55,061 nt of DNA from Sphaerochaetaceae bacterium (GCA_028532915.1 JAQQAI010000080.1:1-55061); one strand, 5' to 3'. Counted from the first letter of the stretch, positions 23,568 through 31,345 are shown. A program made the numbers and translations. Notes: generated from the sequence alone by a model not told the origin.

Positions 23568-26048
23568 TCAGATGAACAGGTTCACGTTACTCTCGCTTGC
23601 TGCCTCCATATAGGCTGCAACGCCTCCGATCTCGACTCCCTCGAGCAGTTCGCTCGAATCGATGCCCATGATATCCATCGACATCTGGCAGGCTACCATT
23701 CTCACTCCGGCCAGACGGGCCTGCGAGAACATCGAGCGCAGCTGGTCGACATTCTTCTGTTTCATCCTTTTTTTCATCATTGCAGGTCCCATCCCGCCGA
23801 AATTGATCTGCGAGAGGTGAAGATCGTCCATCCCTTTTGGAAGCATGGATCCGAACATCTTTCCCATGAGGTCCTTTTTGACTTTGCCCGGATGTTTCTT
23901 CCGAAGGACACTCAATCCCCAGAATGTATAGAACATCGTCACTTCCTTTCCTGTTGCCGCAGCTCCGTTGGCCAGAACGAATGAAGCAAGCGCCTTGTCC
24001 AGATCATTGCTGAATACGACAATCGTGGCGCCGTTTTTGACCGGTGCGCTCTTTTCGACTCCACGGTTCTTGCTGCTGCCTTTCTCAATGAGTGCTTCGA
24101 TCTTACCTTCATGTGTTTGAAGTGATACGAGTGTATTTCCGGTAAGTTTCGTCCACGATTTCACATCCTTGGTAAAGCCCGGGTCGGTCGCCTGGATCCT
24201 CAGTACATCTCCTGTATGCAGGGCGTCCATCGATTTCTTCAAAGAGAGGATAGGCCCCGGACACTGAAGTCCGCATGCATCTACAAGAGCTATCTCATCA
24301 CTCTGTTTCGTTCTCGGTGATCCATCCTCTTCTACCGGATTCTCATTGAAAAAGGAGACCGAGGGAATCTCTTGAGGATTCTCGAGAGCTCTTCTCTCAT
24401 TGTTCACCGCCTGATAGGTATGGTATCCGCCGGTGAGATTATACACATTCTCATAACCGTTCTGACGGAGCATGCGTTCTGCCAGATACCCTCTGATACC
24501 AACAGCACAGTTCACCACGACGGGACGGTCTTTCGGGATCTGATCGAGTTTTTCTCTGATTTCGGTATGAGGTATGTTCACAGCACCTTCGATCGCACCC
24601 AGACTGAATTCTTCTTCGGTTCGTACATCAAGGAAGAATGCGTTCTTTTCACGCATCGAATCAACCAGATCCCATGTCAGCGGGTGAGTAAAGCCGTCTT
24701 CAGCATTCTCCGCAATGAATCCGAGCATGTTCAGCGGATCTTTGGCAGAAGAGAACGGAGGAGCATACGCCTGTTCGAATTCCGCCAGATCATGGATCGT
24801 TCCCTCTTTCTTGATATATGCTGCAAGGACATCGATGCGTTTGTCGACACCGTCATATCCAACTGCCTGACCTCCGTATATCTTTCCTGTTTCCCCGTCA
24901 TACAACACTTTCACACACAACTGAAGTGATCCCGGGTAGTATCCGGCATGGGATCCTGCATGGGTGATGACCTCTTTATATGGTATTTCTGATGTTTTCA
25001 GCTGTTTCCCTGTCATCCCTGTGGAGGCTGCCGTAAGCTGGAATATCTTTGCGATACTGGTGGCAATAGTACCGGTATAAGGGCGGCAGGAGCCTGTCAC
25101 AATAGCCTGAGCACATAATCGAGCCTGCTTGTTTGCCGGTCCTGCAAGAGGGACGGATACGGGTAGATGAGTGAACGGAGAGGGATATTCGATCGCATCA
25201 CCGACAGCTCTGATATGAGGGTCACTTGTGATGAACTGATCGTCGACTACGATGGCACCATTTCTTCCGAGAGTAAGTCCGGCATCATGTGCCAGTTTCG
25301 TATCGGGGCGTACTCCGATCGATAATATTACCATGTCGGTAGAAATTACTGTCCCGCTTGAGAGTGTCACGTTGATCTGACCTTTCTCTCTTTCGAAGCT
25401 CTTCACTCCATCTTTCAGATAGAGACGTACTCCTTCATCTCTTATATGCTGTTGTACAATGGCTGCCATATCGTAATCGATTACATTCATCACCTGATCA
25501 AGAGCCTCTACCAGCGATACCTGAAGTCCTTTCTCTTTCAGATTCTCAGCCATCTCCAGACCGATGAAACCTCCTCCTACGACGACGGCTCTTCTTGTCT
25601 GGGAGCTTTCCAGTTTCGTGACGATCGCGTCGATATCAGCTACTGAACGGAGAGAGAGGATCGACGGGTCGTCGATTCCGGGTATTCGAGGACGGACAGG
25701 CGCGGCTCCCGGAGAGAGAACCAGATCGTCATAGTATTCATCAAACTGTTCCTCTGTGTTCAGGTCTTTCACTGTCACATATCTTTCTTCTTTATTGATT
25801 GAAATGACCTCGTGACGAGTCTTTACCTCGACATTGAAGACCTCTTTGAATCTGTCGGGAGTGATGACGAACAACCTTGAACGTTCGGTGATCGCTCCGC
25901 CTGCATAGTATGGAAGACCGCAGTTTGCAAAACTGATGTGTTCTCCGCGCTCGAACATGATGATTCGGGCATTCTCGTCAAGTCTCCGCAGTTTTGCGGC
26001 GGTACCGGCCCCTCCGGCAACACCTCCCACGATGATATATGTTTTCAT
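23568..26048 (-). CDS. CoA-disulfide reductase/rhodanese/TusA/DsrE fusion
   Basis: This 826-residue protein fuses four units. Residues 1-440 are a pyridine-nucleotide disulfide oxidoreductase with FAD motif IIVGGVAGGAG, NAD motif VVVGGGFIG and the single redox Cys43 in SFANCGLPYY, as in CoA-disulfide reductase. Residues about 462-550 are a rhodanese with active-site Cys514 (NCAVGIRGY). Residues about 586-655 are a TusA-like unit with CPGP at Cys596. Residues about 672-826 are a DsrE-like domain with Cys787. The set points to reduction and relay of persulfide sulfur in the cytoplasm, using NAD(P)H. It overlaps the MarR gene as ATGA and is clearly in its operon. Confidence 0.93.
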   Translation of the reverse strand: MKTYIIVGGVAGGAGTAAKLRRLDENARIIMFERGEHISFANCGLPYYAGGAITERSRLFVITPDRFKEVFNVEVKTRHEVISINKEERYVTVKDLNTEEQFDEYYDDLVLSPGAAPVRPRIPGIDDPSILSLRSVADIDAIVTKLESSQTRRAVVVGGGFIGLEMAENLKEKGLQVSLVEALDQVMNVIDYDMAAIVQQHIRDEGVRLYLKDGVKSFEREKGQINVTLSSGTVISTDMVILSIGVRPDTKLAHDAGLTLGRNGAIVVDDQFITSDPHIRAVGDAIEYPSPFTHLPVSVPLAGPANKQARLCAQAIVTGSCRPYTGTIATSIAKIFQLTAASTGMTGKQLKTSEIPYKEVITHAGSHAGYYPGSLQLCVKVLYDGETGKIYGGQAVGYDGVDKRIDVLAAYIKKEGTIHDLAEFEQAYAPPFSSAKDPLNMLGFIAENAEDGFTHPLTWDLVDSMREKNAFFLDVRTEEEFSLGAIEGAVNIPHTEIREKLDQIPKDRPVVVNCAVGIRGYLAERMLRQNGYENVYNLTGGYHTYQAVNNERRALENPQEIPSVSFFNENPVEEDGSPRTKQSDEIALVDACGLQCPGPILSLKKSMDALHTGDVLRIQATDPGFTKDVKSWTKLTGNTLVSLQTHEGKIEALIEKGSSKNRGVEKSAPVKNGATIVVFSNDLDKALASFVLANGAAATGKEVTMFYTFWGLSVLRKKHPGKVKKDLMGKMFGSMLPKGMDDLHLSQINFGGMGPAMMKKRMKQKNVDQLRSMFSQARLAGVRMVACQMSMDIMGIDSSELLEGVEIGGVAAYMEAASESNVNLFI

Positions 26049-26428
26049 GTATTTTCTCCTGTTGAAATGATGTCTTCGATTTCTGTTACGGTTTTTATTA
26101 GGTAATCGGGGATGTCGAGTGATATAGTGTGCAACTTTTTCCCCGTCTTCTCTCCTTCCTCTGTGAGTGTCACCCTTATATTCCTTCTGTCCTTATCGTC
26201 ATGGATTCTTTCGACAAGGTCTTTTTTCACCAGTGAGTCGATGACTCTGGAGGTTCTGGAAAGGGAAAGAGAAAGCTCTTTCGAGAGAGAGGACGGTTCG
26301 ATGTTTCCTTTATCAATCTGGCAGACGCAGAGAGCTTCATTCAATGTCAGAGAGGTCTCTCTTTTCAGTGTCTCTTCTATTCTCTTCACATCTGTGAGAA
26401 TGTGCCTGAGATAACATAGATCGATCAT
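26045..26428 (-). CDS. MarR-family transcriptional regulator
   Basis: This 127-residue winged-helix protein has LTLNEALCVCQIDKG, the recognition region SSLSKELSLSLSRTSRVIDSLVKKDLV and the wing RIHDDKDRRNIRVTLTEEG, all typical of MarR. Two Cys in ALCVC and one in LCYL could sense redox or persulfide state; that is inference. I chose ATG 26428 because AAGGAAG is just upstream; a longer reading to 26464 runs into the operator. It precedes and overlaps the four-domain sulfur protein, and tandem dyads in its own promoter imply autoregulation. Confidence 0.88.
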   Translation of the reverse strand: MIDLCYLRHILTDVKRIEETLKRETSLTLNEALCVCQIDKGNIEPSSLSKELSLSLSRTSRVIDSLVKKDLVERIHDDKDRRNIRVTLTEEGEKTGKKLHTISLDIPDYLIKTVTEIEDIISTGENT

Positions 26429-26450
26429 ACATGCTTCCTTGATTTTATTA

Positions 26451-26508
26451 TTTGCCAATAGCAACTATTGCCACTAGCAAATATATACGAACGATTATAT
26501 CGAGTCAA
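26451..26508 (-). promoter_or_regulatory. MarR operon promoter with tandem operator dyads
   Basis: On the minus strand, TTGACT (26503-26508) and TATATT (26480-26485) are exactly 17 bases apart. Directly after the -10 box come two copies of one dyad, TTGCTAGTGGCAA and TTGCTATTGGCAA, 16 bases apart (within 26451-26481). A repressor bound there would cover the transcription start. The MarR protein encoded 23 bases downstream is the obvious candidate. Confidence 0.7.
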
Positions 26509-26541
26509 GCTTATCGATTAAAATTTATTCATTTCTTTTCT

Positions 26542-26570
26542 TTGCCATTCGAAGCAATAATGTGTATGTT
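26542..26570 (+). promoter_or_regulatory. Ferritin promoter with inverted repeat over the -35 box
   Basis: TTGCCA (26542-26547) and TATGTT (26565-26570) are 17 bases apart. The inverted repeat TTGC-N8-GCAA spans 26542-26557. Its half-sites equal those of the MarR operators, but the spacer is 8 instead of 5 bases, so shared control is only a possibility. Confidence 0.4.
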
Positions 26571-26619
26571 ATAAGAAGAAACTATAAAGGGTGTATTCGA
26601 CCCGATGGAGAAGTTAACT

Positions 26620-27132
26620 ATGTTACAAGATTCAGTAGCCAAATTATTAAACGAACAGATCAACAAGGAATTCTATTCAGCCTATCTTTATCTCGATATC
26701 GCAAACTATTATGCACATGAAGGGCTGGAAGGGTTCGAGAACTGGTTCAAGATTCAGGCACAGGAAGAACAGGATCATGCTATGCTGTTCAGACAGTACC
26801 TGCTGAACAACGGTCATCCTGTCAAAATGGGAACGATTGCCGATCCATATGCTAAATATGATGATTACAAGAAACCTCTTGAAGCTGCTTTGGAACACGA
26901 ACGTTATGTGACATCGTCCATCAATGCGATCTACACCGAGGCCCTTGAAGTCAAAGACTACCGCACTGTTCAATTTTTGGACTGGTTCGTGAAAGAGCAG
27001 GGAGAGGAAGAGAAGAATGCCGAAGACAACATCCGCAGATTCGAGCTGTTCGGCGACGGCAAGGGACTGTACATGCTGGATCAGAATCTCATGGGAAGAG
27101 TTTATACTCCCGCCTCACTAGTCCTGGATTGA
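26620..27132 (+). CDS. Ferritin
   Basis: This 170-residue protein is a bacterial non-haem ferritin. It forms a 24-subunit shell that oxidises Fe2+ and stores iron. The ferroxidase ligands are visible in NKEFYSAYLYLDIANYY, QAQEEQDHAMLF (ExxH) and later VKEQGEEEKNAEDN. The sequence FENWFKIQAQEEQDHA is typical of FtnA. I chose ATG 26620 because GGAG lies nine bases upstream; the earlier ATG at 26605 has no well-spaced site. Storing iron would limit Fenton chemistry, fitting the neighbouring peroxide and superoxide enzymes. A terminator follows. Confidence 0.94.
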   Translation: MLQDSVAKLLNEQINKEFYSAYLYLDIANYYAHEGLEGFENWFKIQAQEEQDHAMLFRQYLLNNGHPVKMGTIADPYAKYDDYKKPLEAALEHERYVTSSINAIYTEALEVKDYRTVQFLDWFVKEQGEEEKNAEDNIRRFELFGDGKGLYMLDQNLMGRVYTPASLVLD

Positions 27133-27163
27133 GATGGTTACCTGATAGTATTCTCGTGAAAAA

Positions 27164-27199
27164 AAGACCTGCCTGATGAAAGATCCGGCAGGTCTTGTT
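27164..27199 (+). terminator. Bidirectional terminator between ferritin and superoxide reductase
   Basis: Arms AAGACCTGCC and GGCAGGTCTT pair around a 13-base loop. A-rich bases precede and TTGTTG follows, so it can act for both convergent genes. Confidence 0.75.
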
Positions 27200-27213
27200 G
27201 TGAAGATCTATGA

Positions 27214-27585
27214 TCAGACTTCAGTTTTCCAAAGTCCGTGAAGGTTGCAGTATTCATATACTTCCTTCACGTCGAGTCCGGTGAAGACCGCCTGGGGTTT
27301 GTCACTCGGAGTCAGATTGATTCTGAAAACGCCATTATCTGTCACAGCTGCAATCCACTGGATATAGTGAGCATCAGTCATCGGGTGTTCGACAGAACCG
27401 ACTGTAGCAACCAGCTTCCCATCTTGTTTTTCCACTACAGGCACATGTTTCTCTGTGGCCGCATCAGTAGTATTTGCTTTGAGTTCTACCATCGGCTGGC
27501 CGCAGCAAACGAGTTCGCCACCACCGTTATTGATCAGTTCTACAATATTTCCGCATTCTTCACAGCGATAAAATTTTACACTCAT
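27214..27585 (-). CDS. dfx: Desulfoferrodoxin (superoxide reductase)
   Basis: This 123-residue two-iron superoxide reductase reduces superoxide to peroxide without making oxygen. The N-terminal desulforedoxin centre has C8, C11, C27 and C28. The catalytic square-pyramidal iron would be held by H47, H67, H73, H116 and C113, all present, with the neighbouring E45-K46 that steer superoxide. Residue spacing follows the Desulfovibrio protein. Electrons would come from rubredoxin-type carriers. A good Shine-Dalgarno (AGGAGG) precedes the ATG. Its promoter carries a distinct palindrome. Confidence 0.96.
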   Translation of the reverse strand: MSVKFYRCEECGNIVELINNGGGELVCCGQPMVELKANTTDAATEKHVPVVEKQDGKLVATVGSVEHPMTDAHYIQWIAAVTDNGVFRINLTPSDKPQAVFTGLDVKEVYEYCNLHGLWKTEV

Positions 27586-27600
27586 TATTAGCCTCCTGTG

Positions 27601-27658
27601 TGTAAATCTTTATTTACATCAACTATTTTACAGTAAAGGGTGATAAGATGGAAGTCAA
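27601..27658 (-). promoter_or_regulatory. Promoter and palindromic operator of dfx
   Basis: On the minus strand TTGACT (27653-27658) and TACTGT (27630-27635) are 17 bases apart. Just downstream, at 27601-27618, is the perfect inverted repeat TGTAAAT-N4-ATTTACA, in the position of a repressor site between promoter and ribosome site. The regulator is unknown. Confidence 0.6.
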
Positions 27659-27755
27659 TATACAATAAAATTATGATATCATTCCAAAAAACGAAATGGC
27701 CTATCGATATGATGAAAAACTGTTGAACGGGAAAAAGTCTTTCAGATACAAGAAA

Positions 27756-27795
27756 GGTTGTGTGTCTCATCTCCCCCGATTAAAGACACACAACC
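27756..27795 (-). terminator. Terminator-like hairpin after the alkyltransferase gene
   Basis: Arms GGTTGTGTGTCT and AGACACACAACC pair perfectly over 12 bases. On the minus strand the stem is followed by TTTCTTG. It lies about 75 bases past the stop of the alkyltransferase gene. Confidence 0.65.
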
Positions 27796-27870
27796 CACAG
27801 AACAATGACCCGGACAAGAAATGATCCAGATATGCTTATCATATATGAATATATACCGGCGGTCAAGTTT

Positions 27871-28347
27871 TTAGGACCGACGATAACCTTCTATTTCCAG
27901 AAGTTTCTTCTTCATCTGCAATCCGCCTGCGTATCCGACCAGAGAACCGTCTGACCCTATCACTCTGTGGCAGGGCACTGCAATCCATAAGGGGTTTCTG
28001 TTCACTGTATTGCCTACAGCACGATATCCTTTGGGAGAACCGGCTCTTTCGGCGATCTCTTTGTATGATGCGGTCTGACCATAGGGAATCTCAAGCAGCG
28101 CGTTGTAGACTCTCCTCTGAAAAGGGGTCCCTGTGATCTCTATAGGAAAGGTGAACGTGCGGCGGCTTTTTTCGAAGTACTGTTTCAGCTGCATCGAAGC
28201 TTCCCGTATCACATCTGTCTCTCTTTCTTCTCCTAACGAAGGGTGCTGATGAGAATCCGTATTGCTAAAGATCGTATGAATGCTTCCATCTCTCTCTGCT
28301 ATAAGCACATGATAGTCTGCTAATTGATAGCAATAATAGTAATTCAT
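27871..28347 (-). CDS. ogt: Methylated-DNA-protein-cysteine methyltransferase
   Basis: This 158-residue suicide repair protein moves the alkyl group from O6-alkylguanine to its active cysteine in VPCHRVIGSDGSLVGYAGGLQMK. The helix-turn-helix part EIPYGQTASYKEIAERAGSPKGYRAVGNTVNRNP is complete. A short N-terminal domain is present, as in Ogt; there is no Ada regulatory domain. The frame opens further to a GTG at 28380, but that part lies inside the terminator of the glutaredoxin gene, so I prefer ATG 28347 although its ribosome site is weak. It is probably transcribed on its own. Confidence 0.9.
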   Translation of the reverse strand: MNYYYCYQLADYHVLIAERDGSIHTIFSNTDSHQHPSLGEERETDVIREASMQLKQYFEKSRRTFTFPIEITGTPFQRRVYNALLEIPYGQTASYKEIAERAGSPKGYRAVGNTVNRNPLWIAVPCHRVIGSDGSLVGYAGGLQMKKKLLEIEGYRRS

Positions 28348-28370
28348 GTCATTCAGTATATCATCAAATG

Positions 28371-28408
28371 AAAAGAGCACAACAGCCTTCAGCAGGCGCT
28401 GTGCTCTT
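28371..28408 (-). terminator. Terminator after glutaredoxin-like gene
   Basis: On the minus strand AAGAGCACA pairs with TGTGCTCTT, extended by GC pairs inside, and is followed by TTC and ATTT. It lies 22 bases past the stop of the glutaredoxin-like gene. Confidence 0.7.
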
Positions 28409-28429
28409 CTATACAGTTCTTTGACTTTT

Positions 28430-28660
28430 TTATCGTTTGAGAGCCTGATCGATAGCGGTCCTATCGAAACCTACGATAACCTTTCCGTTGATATCAATTA
28501 CGGGAACTCCCATCTGACCCGATTTTCTTACCATTTCCTGGGCCTTTTCGGAATTCGATGCGACATTATATTCTGTGAAAGGAATATTGTTGTTCGCCAA
28601 ATAACTTTTTGCCATTTTACAGAATCCGCAAGTTGGTGTGCTATACAATGTAACAGCCAT
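28430..28660 (-). CDS. Glutaredoxin-like protein
   Basis: This 76-residue thioredoxin-fold protein has the dithiol motif CGFC at Cys11-Cys14, followed by KMAKSYLANNNIPFTEYNV. The cis-proline segment GVPVIDINGKVIVGFDR is the NrdH/glutaredoxin-type substrate site. It would carry out thiol-disulfide exchange in the cytoplasm. AAGGAGG lies just before the ATG. It is divergent from the rubredoxin-like/ferredoxin pair, sharing about 127 bases of upstream sequence, which suggests a joint redox role. Confidence 0.9.
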   Translation of the reverse strand: MAVTLYSTPTCGFCKMAKSYLANNNIPFTEYNVASNSEKAQEMVRKSGQMGVPVIDINGKVIVGFDRTAIDQALKR

Positions 28661-28787
28661 ATGCTGCCTCCTTAGATTAGTATTCTTTCTTACGCATTCA
28701 ACATACCTTCAACGGACAAGACGGTCAACAAAAGAGTTGGTGACAACATCACCGACGGATGGTAGCATAGACAGAAGGAGGATTACG

Positions 28788-29252
28788 GTGAAGGAACAAA
28801 AGCAATACGGATATGATGAACTGGCTCTGGTTTTCTCCAATCTGGCCAAATCTGCCGAAAAACAGATAAACGCTGAAGTCAGTAAAAAACTGGATACATT
28901 AAGTACATTCTTCAAAAAGAACAGTTCGAAGGAAACCGGGTTCGATATCGATGAACTTGTCTCATCGGTCTCACAGGATGTAAGCAGCAGGTATCCTGAA
29001 GTCGAGAAAGAGGGGAAGATCTCGGAAGACCGGGGAGCACTCAGATGTGCGACATGGGGCAAAAAGGTAAGTGCGATTCACAAATCGATTCTGACACGCT
29101 ACAAAAATCAGAAGGAGCAGCTGTTCGAAGGAAAGGAAGTGTGGGTCTGTGAAGCATGCGGCTTCATTGCGATATCACCTCAGGTTCCGGCTGTCTGTCC
29201 GATCTGCAAAGCTCCGTCATCACGTTTCACGAAGATCAGAAAGGAGAATTGA
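28788..29252 (+). CDS. Rubredoxin-like domain protein
   Basis: This 154-residue protein has a helical, charged N-terminal part (about 1-115) and a C-terminal rubredoxin-like knuckle. The latter has C121-C124 and C137-C140 in CEACGFIAISPQVPAVCPICKAP, like the tail of rubrerythrin. The N-terminal part lacks the ExxH diiron motifs, so it is not itself a rubrerythrin. I chose GTG 28788 because AAGGAGG lies seven bases upstream; the longer reading runs into the divergent glutaredoxin gene. The ferredoxin-type gene follows after three bases. Together they look like an electron-transfer pair. Confidence 0.75.
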   Translation: MKEQKQYGYDELALVFSNLAKSAEKQINAEVSKKLDTLSTFFKKNSSKETGFDIDELVSSVSQDVSSRYPEVEKEGKISEDRGALRCATWGKKVSAIHKSILTRYKNQKEQLFEGKEVWVCEACGFIAISPQVPAVCPICKAPSSRFTKIRKEN

Positions 29253-29255
29253 CCC

Positions 29256-29714
29256 ATGTATGCTGTAAGAAATAGTTCATTGTGTACCAAAGATTGTCTG
29301 TGTCTGTTCGTATGTCCCACCGGAGCAACCGACACTGAGACGGGACAGATCGATGCCTCAAAATGTCTCGACGGATGTCGTTTATGTGTAGATGCATGCC
29401 CGTCTCATGCGATCAGTTTGATGGTCACATCTTTTCCTGAAAGGAAAGAGAAAAGCAGTGAGGTGAGTTCTTCTTTGCAGGAGGTTTTCCATAGCAAGAC
29501 AGGACAGCTGGCGATGGTCAGGCAGCAGCAGTCTCTTCTTGAAAGAGCATTGTACCATTCCCTTCAGATTCTCGGAGAGGATTGTGCCCGTGAGGAAGGC
29601 TTTATGATAGCCCAGGACAGAAAAAGTATCGAACTACTCCAATCCCTTCTCGAATGTGAAGACCCTGATCTGCCCAAAGATACGATCAGAGAGCTTCTGG
29701 ATCTGTTGAGCTGA
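29256..29714 (+). CDS. 4Fe-4S ferredoxin-like protein with odd Cys spacing
   Basis: This 152-residue protein has a ferredoxin-type N-terminus (about 1-55) and a helical C-terminal part of about 100 residues without a recognised domain. The cysteine groups are C10-x3-C14-x-C16-x3-C20-P and C37-x3-C41-x2-C44-x3-C48-P. Both differ from the usual CxxCxxCxxxCP. Two clusters are still possible; this needs experiment. It is translationally close to the rubredoxin-like gene upstream, and a kinase gene follows after 106 bases. The role is inferred as electron transfer. Confidence 0.75.
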   Translation: MYAVRNSSLCTKDCLCLFVCPTGATDTETGQIDASKCLDGCRLCVDACPSHAISLMVTSFPERKEKSSEVSSSLQEVFHSKTGQLAMVRQQQSLLERALYHSLQILGEDCAREEGFMIAQDRKSIELLQSLLECEDPDLPKDTIRELLDLLS

Positions 29715-29820
29715 TCTTTCCTGTAAGGTTCTTGATGAATATTGCCTTGAGGTATATTCTTGTCTCCACCGGAGGACCTGTCCGCCTTGTGTATACAGGG
29801 AAAAGGCCGGAGGGAAAAAG

Positions 29821-31254
29821 ATGATTCTCACGATCGATATCGGAACGACAAACTGCAAAGCCGCACTATTTAGCGAAGATGGCGCAATGATTCATTACGA
29901 TACGACCGCTCTGGATGAGAGATTTTTCTTCTTTGACGGAACCTGTATCGATCCTAAGGCTTTTTCCATCGCTCTGCGGCACCTTTTTGTGAATATGCCG
30001 AAGACCGATGATCTTGAGGCGATCATCGTGACAGGAAGCGGTCCTTCCCTGGTGCCGGTTCTTGCTCCGGCAGTTTATGAGGACGGGCTGCTTTATGCAC
30101 CGGCCGCCCTTGCCCGTCTTTATTTCGACAGAAGAGCTGTAGAGGAATCGAGAGAGGTCTCGGCCGCCATAGGACGGTTCGTCGACGCTTCTTTCTTTGT
30201 CCCGAAGGCACTGTATCTGGCTCGGCATGAGAAAGCTTTGTATGATAAAGCGATCTGTTTCCTTTCGAGTTACGATTATGTGAATTACCTCCTTACAAAT
30301 GAGCTTACAGCGATCATGCATGCACCTGAGGCATACACATGGTATTACGATGATTCTCTGCTTGATACACTATCACTCGACAGGGAAAAATTTGCCCCGC
30401 TTATCTTTCCAGGTGCATTCATAGGGAATGTTTCGTCACTTGCCTCCAAAGCATTTTCTATTCCTCCGAAAGCGAAGGTTATTGCGGGGGGACCCGATTT
30501 TGTCGTTTCCATACTCGGCTGTTCGGTTGTCCGCCCCGGAATGGTATGCGACCGTTCGGGAACAAGCGAAGGGATCAATGTCTGTTCACGTGTCGATGTG
30601 ACCGATTCTAGGCTGATGAGTTTCAGACACCCTATCGACCCCTATTACAATATATCGGGAATGATATCTACCTCGGGTAAGGCGATCACCTGGGCACGAA
30701 ACCTGCTGAATCTGGATTCTCTTTCATACGAACAGATGTTTCAGAAGATCGAGACGGTCCCCCCAGGAGCAAACTCTCTATTGTTTCTTCCCTATCTTGC
30801 AGGAGAAAGGGCCCCGATATGGGATCCGAACGCAAAAGGAGTTTTTTCGGGGCTGAATCTCGGAACTACAGATTCCTATCTGTTCAGAGCCGTGGTCGAA
30901 GGTGTTTCCTTCGCGATTCGTGATGTGATAGAGACTATCGAAGATGTCGGACAGGAAGTTACCACCCTTCGTACGGTGGGAGGAAGTTCCTCGATTCCGA
31001 TTCTGCAGCAGATTAAAGCTGATATCACCCAGAGAGAGGTTGCCGTTCCTTCTGTCAGTGAAGCTGAGATGGTAGGTGCTATGGTTCTTGCCCAATATGC
31101 GGTTGGGAGATTCAGTTCACTCACCCAATCGTGCGAATCTCTCATTTCTTTTGATACATTCTACTATCCCGATACGAACAAGAAAGCTCTATATGATGAT
31201 CTGTTCGGGCGCTACCGGTCTCTATATAAAGCATTGAAAGGGCAATGGAGCTGA
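29821..31254 (+). CDS. FGGY-family carbohydrate kinase
   Basis: This 477-residue protein has the FGGY kinase layout: the N-terminal phosphate motif DIGTTNCKAALF, a middle segment IAGGPDFVVSILGCSVVRPGMVCDRSGTSEG like the GGxD region of xylulokinases, FLPYLAGERAPIWDPNAKGVFSGL, and the C-terminal adenosine motif LRTVGGSSSIPILQQIKADI. It phosphorylates a sugar or polyol with ATP. Xylulokinase is the nearest guess, but the next genes encode a nucleoside-type importer, so a pentose or nucleoside substrate is also possible. AAAGATG is a weak start context, with CGGAGGG a little upstream. Confidence 0.88.
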   Translation: MILTIDIGTTNCKAALFSEDGAMIHYDTTALDERFFFFDGTCIDPKAFSIALRHLFVNMPKTDDLEAIIVTGSGPSLVPVLAPAVYEDGLLYAPAALARLYFDRRAVEESREVSAAIGRFVDASFFVPKALYLARHEKALYDKAICFLSSYDYVNYLLTNELTAIMHAPEAYTWYYDDSLLDTLSLDREKFAPLIFPGAFIGNVSSLASKAFSIPPKAKVIAGGPDFVVSILGCSVVRPGMVCDRSGTSEGINVCSRVDVTDSRLMSFRHPIDPYYNISGMISTSGKAITWARNLLNLDSLSYEQMFQKIETVPPGANSLLFLPYLAGERAPIWDPNAKGVFSGLNLGTTDSYLFRAVVEGVSFAIRDVIETIEDVGQEVTTLRTVGGSSSIPILQQIKADITQREVAVPSVSEAEMVGAMVLAQYAVGRFSSLTQSCESLISFDTFYYPDTNKKALYDDLFGRYRSLYKALKGQWS

Positions 31255-31296
31255 TTTGATCCTCAGTGCTTTTTCCGTGAAGGGGTAGAGTGTTCT

Positions 31297-31325
31297 TTGA
31301 CCTTGTGATACAGTTTTTCCAATAT
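31297..31325 (+). promoter_or_regulatory. Possible promoter of the BMP-type importer operon
   Basis: TTGACC (31297-31302) and CAATAT (31320-31325) are 17 bases apart, shortly before the binding-protein gene. An alternative -10, TACAGT in GTGATACAGT, overlaps. This would allow expression apart from the kinase gene. Confidence 0.4.
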
Positions 31326-31345
31326 CAGAACTTCAGGGGGTATCA

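Noticed and set aside
26429-26464. Twelve-residue N-terminal extension of the MarR protein
   Set aside because: It would begin inside the operator dyads at the predicted transcription start and has no ribosome site; ATG 26428 has AAGGAAG.
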